Of a stretch of 21,674 nt of DNA, positions 15,256 to 21,674 are shown piece by piece. A model generated the notes under the pieces. The model worked only from the letters and a program-made list of their open reading frames with translations, was not told the origin of the DNA and ran no database searches. Source of the DNA: an uncultured Planctomycetaceae bacterium (GTDB lineage: Bacteria; Planctomycetota; Planctomycetia; Planctomycetales; Planctomycetaceae); assembly GCA_937975745.1 (NCBI GenBank), contig CALJUK010000093.1, positions 1 to 21,674 on the forward strand, given 5' to 3'. The first letter of the stretch is position 1. The number at the start of each line of letters is the position of its first letter. A program made the translations under genes and the position numbers.

Positions 15256-15990
15256 CTAAGTCCTTGTGCTTCTCGGCCATTCTTGGCGAACTTTTCCATC
15301 GACAAGTCCGTCAAACACAATGCGAGTGTCTTCGTATCTTTGCTTGAAGTAGTGCGAGACTCCTGCATCACGGCACTGGCAATCAATGTCCCTCACCCAG
15401 TCAAGGTCCATCGGACGACGCTTGACTTTACCTGCCTGTTCACAGCCCGTGATGATCCAGTGGATTTGCCCATCGAGGTAAGGACGGAAATCGACCGGAC
15501 CCAAAAGCGGTTCGGCGGATATGAAGCGAACCTTCGCTGGGATCGCCCGAAGCATTTGCACCCGAAATAGAGATTCGCTGACTCCGCAGGTGACGCCGAG
15601 CCAGACGTTCGAGTAGCCCGCTCCCCAGTCCGAAGGCAGCCGTTCAGAGATCAGTTCAGGCCGCTTCGTCAGCACCAACCAGTCGAGGTGTGAACATGAC
15701 CGGATCACATCCCACGCTTCTGCTCGCCACTCGTCCGCACCGGGATGAAAGAAATCCGACATCGAGCAAGTGAAGATTCGGAAGCGGCGACCTGCTGCTT
15801 CGGCTTTGCGATCCCACTTTGCTGGGTTACTCCAATTCACCGTTCGGATCGGCCCATCAAAAGGCACCTTTCCTGCCCGACGCATAATGCCGTCGATGTA
15901 GCAGTGTTTGCATTCTGAAGAGACCTTGTGACATCCCCACCAGAAGTTCATCGTATGATCTGTCCAACCAATTCCAGAGTTCTCAGCCAT
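15256..15990 (-). CDS. phage Gp37/Gp68-like (DUF5131) radical-SAM-type protein
   Basis: A 244-residue protein with GAGGTAG before ATG 15990. The N-terminus reads IGWTDHTMNFWWGCHKVS, then SECKHCY, giving Cys20, Cys27 and Cys30: a Cx6Cx2C cluster that would hold a 4Fe-4S centre. Further family marks are FRIFTCSMSDFFHP, WLVLTKRPE, VWLGVTCGV and RFISAEPLLGPVD. The family is common in phages and mobile elements, but its reaction is not known to me; a radical-SAM activity is inferred from the cluster. Such genes are often paired with a three-Cys-motif partner, which is not found here. It is 115 bases from the upstream 85-aa gene. Confidence 0.9.
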   Translation of the reverse strand: MAENSGIGWTDHTMNFWWGCHKVSSECKHCYIDGIMRRAGKVPFDGPIRTVNWSNPAKWDRKAEAAGRRFRIFTCSMSDFFHPGADEWRAEAWDVIRSCSHLDWLVLTKRPELISERLPSDWGAGYSNVWLGVTCGVSESLFRVQMLRAIPAKVRFISAEPLLGPVDFRPYLDGQIHWIITGCEQAGKVKRRPMDLDWVRDIDCQCRDAGVSHYFKQRYEDTRIVFDGLVDGKVRQEWPRSTRT

Positions 15991-16043
15991 CGTAAAACTA
16001 CCTCAATGAATGCGAACCTTTCGGTTGGTTGCAGGGCTGAGCC

Positions 16044-16061
16044 AGTCGCAGTAGTGCGACT
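16044..16061. repeat. hairpin AGTCGCA-gtag-TGCGACT
   Basis: A perfect 7-bp stem with a four-base loop in the 115-base gap between the 85-aa gene and the Gp37-like gene. Without a T-tract it could be an RNA processing site, weak terminator or operator. Confidence 0.4.
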
Positions 16062-16105
16062 CCGCTGTGGATGAAACGTGTCCATTACGCTCGGTCAGGT
16101 CGCTA

Positions 16106-16363
16106 CTATCCTTCCTGATCCGTGCTCGCCAGAAACAACCACGAACTCGGGTCATTCAACAAGTTGTCGATGTCCTCACGCAGACGCTCCAATTGCCGCT
16201 GCGTTACGAGAAAGTTCGTTGGCCTGAACTCGTCCTTTGGGGCGAGTCTGGCAGTGAGAATGCCTATAGGCACCTGTTCGCCGTCCTGCTCCATGCGACC
16301 GGCAACGAGACTGAGAATCTCAATCACCGGAGCATCGAAACAGCACCATCCTTCGTTCTCCAT
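16106..16363 (-). CDS. hypothetical small protein
   Basis: An 85-residue protein. I start it at ATG 16363, where GGGAGGACAACC precedes it, rather than at the frame's earlier start at 16402. It opens with ENEGWCCFDAPVIEIL, has a short central strand region (VPIGILTARLAP), and ends in a helix (RQLERLREDIDNLLN). The CC pair near the N-terminus is its only striking motif. No family recognised. It may be the first gene of the leftward cluster. Confidence 0.65.
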   Translation of the reverse strand: MENEGWCCFDAPVIEILSLVAGRMEQDGEQVPIGILTARLAPKDEFRPTNFLVTQRQLERLREDIDNLLNDPSSWLFLASTDQEG

Positions 16364-16566
16364 TGGTTGTCCTCCCGTCTGATCCAGCGTGTCGCACGTC
16401 ACTGGCGGACGTTACGTGTGTCTTGCGGGTGTCAGCCGGGATACTCCGACCGAGTGGAATGCTCGTGCCAGACCTCTACGGCTTGGTGAAGGTCAGAGGC
16501 ACGACATCCACTCGAACGGCACAGGAAGGGTAGGCGGGAATTCGGGCGACGAAAATGGACACGATT

Positions 16567-16582
16567 TGGCACAGGTGTGCCA
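16567..16582. promoter_or_regulatory. 16-bp palindrome TGGCACA-GG-TGTGCCA, candidate recombination or operator site
   Basis: Perfect seven-base arms around a non-palindromic GG, 74 bases past the 3' end of the serine recombinase gene. Serine integrases use imperfectly symmetric attachment sites with a central dinucleotide, often next to their gene, so this could be part of an attP-like site. A plain operator is equally possible. The symmetry does not extend clearly beyond the seven-base arms. Confidence 0.35.
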
Positions 16583-16636
16583 TGCCCCTTTCCGACGAGA
16601 GGATCGAGGATAGAATGCCCGGACGAGAGGAGTTGT

Positions 16637-16659
16637 GTGAGTGGTCAACGCCCACTCAC
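16637..16659 (-). terminator. hairpin overlapping the recombinase stop codon
   Basis: GTGAGTGG and CCACTCAC form a perfect 8-bp stem with a seven-base loop. The recombinase stop lies inside the first arm on the minus strand. No T-run follows, so termination by this structure is uncertain. Confidence 0.35.
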
Positions 16660-18224
16660 GCCGCCAGAACCAACTGAATGACAGCCGAGTCCCATTCGGC
16701 AACGGAAGCGACGAAAAGTTCAATTGGTCTTCTGAACTCTCGACTATTCTCGAAATCTGGCCGTTCGGCGAAAGCGTCGAACGGCTTTCTCTTTTCCAGG
16801 ACAAGAGTTAGGTCGTTCACGGTACGGTTCAAACAAATCGAATCCAGGATCTGCCGCCGAACGGTGTTGTTTGAACCACGCCAGATATCTGACGCCCTTT
16901 GTGTCCAGTCAAAGAGTCTCACCGCCAGCTCCCCGCGTGCAGGGTCGACGTCCCCCAGTTGGGCCAACGTCGCGTCCACGTTCGCCACTTCGGCCTTCAG
17001 TTCGTTTGTCTTGGCCTTGTAGGTCTCCTCGTCGACCATGCCCGCCAAATACGCATTCAGCAGGCGGTCCTGCATGTTTGCCAATTCCGCTTTTCTCTTG
17101 GTGAGCGAAGTCGACTGCCGTCGTCGATAGGCCGTCAAGTCCGTGACTGCCGCACACAGTTCCGAGCGGAACCACGTAGCGATTTCCGGGTTCGCCATCC
17201 GCATCTTGTCCAGATCGTCGACGATGGCACGTTCGAGATCGGCTGATTTCCACCGAACAGTTGGATGGTCGTGGGCAGGGTGATTGTTGGCACATCGATA
17301 GTAGATGTGTTCGCGGACTCCGCCCCCCTTGAGCTTGCGGCGGATGCGCTCGCCTGTCAGCGACTGGCCGCAGTACTGGCACCGGAAGAGTCCACCCGCC
17401 AATGGATGTTCCGGTGACCCGGTTCGGCGGTTCCGGCCATGCAACACATCCTGGCAGGCATCAAATGTAGTCCGGTCAATGAGCCGTTCGTATCGTCCTT
17501 CGAATACCTGCCCATTACGATGTAACTCGCCAATATAAAAGCGGTTGCTGAGGATGTACGACAGCGCGGTCCGGTGGAACCGGCGTTGGCTGGTCCGAAA
17601 AACGTGCCCTTCGCTGTCGAGTTGATCGGCCAGCGACTTGAAGGTGTAACCGCCCGACGCGTAGAGCTCAAAAATCCGGACGAGCGTGCGAGACCTTTCG
17701 GGATGTGGCTGGATCGGCTCATCCCGGTCATCTACGTTAGCGTAGCCGTAAGGGGCAAGACCCGTCGGCCAGCCTTGCCGGACCTTCTCGTCGAGCCCCT
17801 TAATGACTTCTGAGCGAAGATTGTCAGAGTAGTACTGGGCGACGGCGGCCATCACATTGAATGACAGCGCCCCCGCTGCACCGGGACCGAACTGGTTGTC
17901 GACGAACGCCAACTGCACGCCGCAAGCGTCTTCGAGTTCCTGCATCCGGACGGCGTCTCGCATGTTGCGGCAGACCCTATCCAGTTTGTGGCTGAGGATC
18001 GACTTGATCTTCTCCCGTCTTGCGTTGGCCTTTACCCAAGCAAACATCTCGTTGAAGATCTTGCGTTCCGCTCCCCGCTTGGCGGACTCGGCCACGACGA
18101 ATTCACGAACGATGTGCCAACCGTTTGCTTTGGCCCTGTCTCGAGTCACACGCAGTTGCGCATCAATTGAGTACCCCTCGCGCTGCTCTCTGGACGAAAC
18201 CCGCGCCCACACGACCACATTCAT
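16656..18224 (-). CDS. large serine recombinase (site-specific integrase family)
   Basis: A 522-residue protein. Residues 1-150 are a resolvase catalytic domain: VVVWARVSSREQ with the nucleophile Ser10 and Arg8, YSIDAQ, SHKLDRVCRN with Arg83, and a long helix with AQYYSDNLRSEV. Residues 155-260 are a Recombinase domain (PYGYANVDD, then RTLVRIFELYASGGYTF). Residues 280-330 are a zinc ribbon with FRCQYCGQSLTGE (Cys282, Cys285) and YRCANNH (Cys311, His315). Residues 365-425 form a coiled coil, as in integrases such as phiC31 and Bxb1. The start at 18224 overlaps the upstream 83-aa gene as ATGA. It would integrate or excise the element. All key residues are present, so it is probably active. Confidence 0.95.
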   Translation of the reverse strand: MNVVVWARVSSREQREGYSIDAQLRVTRDRAKANGWHIVREFVVAESAKRGAERKIFNEMFAWVKANARREKIKSILSHKLDRVCRNMRDAVRMQELEDACGVQLAFVDNQFGPGAAGALSFNVMAAVAQYYSDNLRSEVIKGLDEKVRQGWPTGLAPYGYANVDDRDEPIQPHPERSRTLVRIFELYASGGYTFKSLADQLDSEGHVFRTSQRRFHRTALSYILSNRFYIGELHRNGQVFEGRYERLIDRTTFDACQDVLHGRNRRTGSPEHPLAGGLFRCQYCGQSLTGERIRRKLKGGGVREHIYYRCANNHPAHDHPTVRWKSADLERAIVDDLDKMRMANPEIATWFRSELCAAVTDLTAYRRRQSTSLTKRKAELANMQDRLLNAYLAGMVDEETYKAKTNELKAEVANVDATLAQLGDVDPARGELAVRLFDWTQRASDIWRGSNNTVRRQILDSICLNRTVNDLTLVLEKRKPFDAFAERPDFENSREFRRPIELFVASVAEWDSAVIQLVLAA

Positions 18225-18472
18225 GATCTCCGCTTCTCCTCCTCGGCGTTCACCAACACTTCGGCGAGCCTGCGGACGTTCATCAGGATCTCGATGGCCT
18301 CATCTTCGCTGATCACTCGGCCATAGGCTCTGGACCAGATACGGCGGGCCTCAGCGATCCGTTCGTCCGACAGCCACTGCGTCGACAGTGGACGTGCGGC
18401 AACCGAGCCGGGCTCAGGCACATGATGCCCGGTCGTCGCGTGAAATCCAGTCAGTTGAGCCGAGGAGGGCAC
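18221..18472 (-). CDS. small protein co-translated with the recombinase
   Basis: An 83-residue protein with a GTG start at 18472 and AAGGA just upstream. Its stop overlaps the recombinase ATG. After a flexible start it carries QWLSDERIAEARRIWSRAYG, then ISEDEAIEILMNVRRLAEVL, a helical pattern I associate with short proteins found beside serine recombinases in element cassettes. It may help control recombinase level or directionality; no direct evidence. A second GTG lies 17 codons in. Confidence 0.7.
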   Translation of the reverse strand: MPSSAQLTGFHATTGHHVPEPGSVAARPLSTQWLSDERIAEARRIWSRAYGRVISEDEAIEILMNVRRLAEVLVNAEEEKRRS

Positions 18473-18774
18473 GAAATCCTTGCTCCCAAAGTCGAGACGG
18501 AAGTTGTGGGCCTATTCCGTCCGCAATCCTTGGTGGCAATTGTCTGCGCCGATTAGGGACATGTCTGCGGCGATTCGCATGCGCGGCGAAAAACACATGC
18601 GGCGCATGTCCCTAATCCCTCGCGCATATTCCGCGCATGTGAGTTTGGAAACGAACCCTTGGCACATCGCCCATGACTCGTAGGATTGTGGCGAATTGAG
18701 CGGTGACCGTGCTAAATGCCGTCGGCCGAATCGACGTGATCTGAGTTGGTCGCTGCTACACGGAGCAGTTTCTC
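18473..18774. promoter_or_regulatory. divergent control region between recombinase and primase-helicase operons
   Basis: 302 bases without a convincing gene, between leftward and rightward operons, so it must contain promoters for both. It holds the long inverted repeat at 18551-18617, several GCGCATG-type words, and a TCGGCCGA palindrome near 18720. No clear consensus -35/-10 pair was picked. GGAG lies nine bases before ATG 18775. Confidence 0.6.
18551..18617. repeat. 13-bp perfect inverted repeat with nested palindromes
   Basis: GATTAGGGACATG at 18551-18563 pairs with CATGTCCCTAATC at 18605-18617 across 41 bases. Inside are TTCGC/GCGAA around ATGCGCG, and ACATGC-GGC-GCATGT at 18595-18609, which overlaps the right arm. 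The layered symmetry suggests a DNA cruciform or a binding site for a multimeric protein between divergent promoters. Confidence 0.7.
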
Positions 18775-21522
18775 ATGGAAGAATCCAGCGAATCTGAGGA
18801 CCAGACAATTGATCCACCCAATCCGTCCATTGAGGCTGGTGCGGCACTTTTTGCTGCGCTGTTCTCTGAATCAGATATGATTCTGATCCGGCCCATCGAA
18901 ACGTGGATCGACGCGGGTAGAAATCGCAGCCAAGTAGATTATCGCAACACCTGCTACCGCGTCGCCAAGCCTCAGTTGCTCAAGGTCACGTTGCTTCAGC
19001 TAATGCCGCTGGCCGCGAAGGAGCGCCTGAACCTCTTCTTCGGGGTCTGCCCTCGCTTCGGAAACGACGGCCACTTCGATCTGGCGTGGCAGATTCGGAC
19101 GGTTCGTGCCCTGTGGACGGACATCGATCACGTCACGGTCGAAGAGGTCCGTCAGCGACTCGCCAAGTCGTCGCTGCCGCAGCCCTCGATCATCGTCCAC
19201 TCGGGCAACGGAGTGCATCTCTACTGGCTGCTCGACGAACCTTACTTGATCGACGACGCTGGTGATCCAGCTCCAGTTGAAACGGAATGGATACAGAAGC
19301 CAGACGGCGGCAAGAAGCAGCGAAAGTTCATCGTCGAGAACGGCGACAAGGTCTACTTGGACCAGCGTCGGCATGTATCTCGCCTTAGCCCCAAGGCGGA
19401 ACACATCCAGGACCTACTGGCTGGTATTGCGAAGGCGCTCAAGGGCGATCACACCACTCACCTATCGCGGTTGCTACGAATCCCCGGTTCGTTCAATCGG
19501 AAGGACCAGCGGAACGGGATTGAACCGGTGCCGACAGCCCTGATTGAATGCGACGCGACTCGCAAGTATCCGCTGGCGACATTTGAGCGCCTGAAGTCGG
19601 TATCTCCTGAGACCGAGCGGTCGAAGCTGATCGCCACAATGCCGCTTCCGGTGCCCCGCAAAGTCTCACCGTCGAAGACTGACAAGCTCGCCGAACTCAT
19701 CGCGGCCTGTGGAATCGCTGCTGCCGGGTGCCGATCAGAAGCCGACTTCGCAGTTTGCTGCTACGCGATCCGAAACGGAGTAGCAAAGGAAGACGTCTGG
19801 ACGCAAGTGGAGGCTGTCGGAAAGTTCGCAGAACAAGGGCGTCGCTATTTTGACGTCACTTGGGCCAATGCGGAGTACGACGCTCGGGTGACCGTGTTCA
19901 ATAAACTTCAGACACATTCCACTCTCCCATCAAAGCCGAGCACGGATGATAGACTCGACACCTGCGAAGACGAGTCCGCCGATCCCAACTTCGCGGAGGA
20001 ACAAGAAAGCGGTTCGAGCCGTCCGGTGATTCGCGTTGATCCCTCAGTAATGCCGGTCGGTGACACATTGCACAAAGTGACGGATCGCCTGCTGTCGGCC
20101 GGCAACTGCTTTAGCCGCGCTGAACAGCTTGTTGTGATCAACGATCAACAGATCTCCTCGATCCTCAACTCTGCAGAGTTAGCAGGTCTCCTCAACCAGC
20201 ACGTCGAGTTCTATTTCGTTAGCGCGGAAGGTGGGGAATACAAGCCGCTCCCACCGGCTTACTCCAACACCTGGCTAAACCATCACTTTGAGCGGGGCCG
20301 TCTTCCGGCCATCAAGCTCTTCACCCGCAACCCGGTGTACACCGAAGACTGGCGGCTCCTGGCACCTCGCTTTGACGCGCCGTCGGGCATCTTCTATGCC
20401 GGTCCAGCAGTCACCCCACTCTTCGACACTACGCACCTGGACCGGCTTCTTCGAGACTTCTGCTTCAAGAAGCCCGCTGATCGGACCAACTACCTGGGCG
20501 TGCTGCTGACAGCGATCCTGATGCCGCGCTTCATTGGCTCGAAGCCCGCCGCTCTCTTTAACGGCAACCAGCCGGAACTCGGCAAGTCGATCCTCGCCCA
20601 AATCATCTCCCTTCTCCGTGACGGTCAGACCGCCGAGACCGCGTCTTACAACCCGAACGACGAAGAGTTCGAGAAGCGGCTGGGAGCCATCGTCCGCCGG
20701 GGCACGACCACCATCATCATTGACAACGCCAAGGCCCGCGGCCGGAATCCCAGTATCGACTCAGCGTGCCTCGAACGCTCGATCACAGACCCGATTCTCT
20801 CATTCCGGTTGTTGGGCCAGTCCGATTCGATCCGCGTGGAGAATTCTCACATCTTCTGCATCACAGCCAATGCGCCGGATGTGAGACGCGACCTCGGCAG
20901 GCGGAGTGTGGTCATCAATCTGTACTACGAAGGCGATCCCAAGCGGCGCGCTTTCTCGATTGTCGATCCCGAAGGGTATGTGCAGCAGCACCGGCTTGAA
21001 TTACTGGGCGAACTGGTCGGCATGGTTGAGCGGTGGAAAGCCGCTGGTATGCCGCTTGCAACCACGCATTCCCGATTCAACAAGCGGGGCTGGGGAAACG
21101 TCGTGGGCGGCATCCTTGAGGCCTGCGGCGAACCCGATTTTCTGGCAAATGCCGAAGAAGCAGCGGCCCAGCTGGACGAGACGCGCCGCGAGTTCTCAGA
21201 ACTGATCAGCGTTCTGGCGGACCACCCCCAGGGCGTGTGGACGGCTTCTGAACTGGTGGAACTCTGCGGCAAGCACGGATTGCTGTCAGCAGACCTCGGC
21301 GGCGGCTCACAACGTTCGTTGGCAACCAAGATGGGCACACTTGCCGGACGCTTTATCTCTGAGGGCTTTCCGCTCGTCGATGGGCGGCAAGCCGTGTTCC
21401 ACAGGACCCAAGACCGCAAGGGGAGCTCCTATCGGGTCTGCATCGAGGACGAAGTGCCGAACCTTGAGGGAGTTGCCGAACCTATGCCGAACCTCGCCCT
21501 GACCATAGGTTCGGCACTCTAA
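18775..21522 (+). CDS. fused AEP primase / P-loop helicase (element replication initiator)
   Basis: A 915-residue protein. Residues 85-245 are a RepB-like AEP primase: WTDIDH (Asp116, Asp118), IIVHSGNGVHLYW (His148) and LLRIPGSFNRKD (Arg235, Lys243). Residues 280-430 are a linker region, including an acidic low-complexity stretch near 390-415. Residues 570-720 are a helicase-type ATPase: GNQPELGKSIL (Lys604, Ser605), TTIIIDNAKA (Asp650), CITANAPD (Asn699) and GRRSVVINL (Arg709/710). Residues 749-796 share a block with the 12830-14491 ATPase. The C-terminus includes a winged-helix-like region. The last 20 codons overlap the iteron array, giving a repeated PNL/EP peptide. It likely primes and unwinds DNA at the adjacent origin. 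Start chosen at ATG 18775 with GGAG upstream. Confidence 0.9.
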   Translation: MEESSESEDQTIDPPNPSIEAGAALFAALFSESDMILIRPIETWIDAGRNRSQVDYRNTCYRVAKPQLLKVTLLQLMPLAAKERLNLFFGVCPRFGNDGHFDLAWQIRTVRALWTDIDHVTVEEVRQRLAKSSLPQPSIIVHSGNGVHLYWLLDEPYLIDDAGDPAPVETEWIQKPDGGKKQRKFIVENGDKVYLDQRRHVSRLSPKAEHIQDLLAGIAKALKGDHTTHLSRLLRIPGSFNRKDQRNGIEPVPTALIECDATRKYPLATFERLKSVSPETERSKLIATMPLPVPRKVSPSKTDKLAELIAACGIAAAGCRSEADFAVCCYAIRNGVAKEDVWTQVEAVGKFAEQGRRYFDVTWANAEYDARVTVFNKLQTHSTLPSKPSTDDRLDTCEDESADPNFAEEQESGSSRPVIRVDPSVMPVGDTLHKVTDRLLSAGNCFSRAEQLVVINDQQISSILNSAELAGLLNQHVEFYFVSAEGGEYKPLPPAYSNTWLNHHFERGRLPAIKLFTRNPVYTEDWRLLAPRFDAPSGIFYAGPAVTPLFDTTHLDRLLRDFCFKKPADRTNYLGVLLTAILMPRFIGSKPAALFNGNQPELGKSILAQIISLLRDGQTAETASYNPNDEEFEKRLGAIVRRGTTTIIIDNAKARGRNPSIDSACLERSITDPILSFRLLGQSDSIRVENSHIFCITANAPDVRRDLGRRSVVINLYYEGDPKRRAFSIVDPEGYVQQHRLELLGELVGMVERWKAAGMPLATTHSRFNKRGWGNVVGGILEACGEPDFLANAEEAAAQLDETRREFSELISVLADHPQGVWTASELVELCGKHGLLSADLGGGSQRSLATKMGTLAGRFISEGFPLVDGRQAVFHRTQDRKGSSYRVCIEDEVPNLEGVAEPMPNLALTIGSAL

Positions 21523-21674
21523 CTGATTGGAGCATAAGCAGATGCAATGCGGTGCCGAACCTTGCCGTACCTTTTTGGTAACTCCACGTATGTACGCGCA
21601 TGCGCGGGCGCACGCACGCGGGATTTGGTCGCCTGGAAACAGGTATGGCAGGTATGGCAGGTCCGGCAGGTCTG
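21455..21674. repeat. iteron-like array of TGCCNNACCT, candidate replication origin
   Basis: Exact TGCCGAACCT at 21455-21464, 21474-21483, 21485-21494 and 21553-21562, plus the inverted AGGTTCGGCA at 21507-21516. A variant TGCCGTACCT is at 21563-21572. Inverted variants AGGTATGGCA (21641 and 21650) and AGGTCCGGCA (21659) run at nine-base period, and a partial copy at 21668 continues past the window. A T-rich patch (21572-21577) lies between the two groups. This looks like an initiator-bound origin directly 3' of its primase-helicase, as known for SaPI-type elements. Confidence 0.75.
21586..21620. other. alternating purine-pyrimidine stretch (Z-DNA-prone)
   Basis: Twenty-one bases from 21586 alternate purine and pyrimidine without break, including the 12-base palindrome CGCGCATGCGCG, followed after one break by thirteen more at 21608-21620. 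It lies between two iteron groups and could help local unwinding or protein binding. Confidence 0.5.

Noticed and set aside
15093..15386. A 97-residue minus-strand frame across the Gp37-like gene's end and the intergenic gap
   Set aside because: It begins inside the Gp37-like coding region in another frame, lacks a ribosome site and shows no motif.
16481..16583. A short minus-strand ORF starting at ATG 16583 with AAAGGGG upstream
   Set aside because: Only about 35 codons, it overlaps the palindrome at 16567-16582 and has no recognisable content.
1..21674. CRISPR array or tRNA attachment site
   Set aside because: No regularly spaced long repeats and no cloverleaf-like sequence were seen; the only short-period repeat is the iteron array at the right end.

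Overview
The window looks like a bacterial accessory region: a defence locus, a long cluster of genes on the minus strand, a large serine recombinase, and a divergent primase-helicase that ends in an origin-like repeat array. Strong Shine-Dalgarno sites (GGAGG/AAGGAG), stop/start overlaps and the mixture of families fit a bacterium. A planctomycete is my best guess from the style of the small proteins, but that is an inference with low certainty. No rRNA, tRNA or CRISPR array was seen.

Positions 1-4219. The window opens inside a gene encoding the C-terminal part of an Argonaute PIWI domain. Its stop overlaps, as ATGA, the start of a nuclease with a DpnII/MboI-like PD-(D/E)xK C-terminal domain. 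A third small ORF overlaps the nuclease stop in the same way. This resembles long prokaryotic Argonaute plus nuclease immunity operons. Facing it is a 467-residue protein of unknown function with an endonuclease-like N-terminal region. Then comes an unrelated metallo-beta-lactamase-fold hydrolase with a rubredoxin-like zinc knuckle.

Positions 4253-16363, minus strand. About fifteen tightly spaced genes, read right to left. They include an 85-aa protein, a lone Gp37/Gp68-like radical-SAM-type protein, a small element-type protein, a P-loop ATPase/helicase, a 97-aa basic protein and a DUF2325-like protein. These are followed by a predicted Cys-His-Asp triad protein, a zinc-ribbon protein, a 677-aa protein with primase-polymerase-like motifs, several small ORFs, a protein with a C-terminal J domain, an HD hydrolase and a second Cys-His-Asp triad protein. 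The ATPase is related to the helicase half of the fused primase-helicase at the right end, so this cluster may carry a split version of the same replication pair.

Positions 16656-21674. A large serine recombinase and its coupled 83-aa partner point left. A 302-bp control region with a 13-bp inverted repeat separates them from a rightward 915-aa AEP primase-helicase. The last coding bases and the DNA beyond carry at least nine copies of a 10-bp motif, TGCCNNACCT, in both orientations. This looks like a replication origin placed 3' of its initiator, as in some phage satellites. The right part of the window is therefore read as a mobile element that continues past the right edge. Its ends cannot be placed from this sequence.
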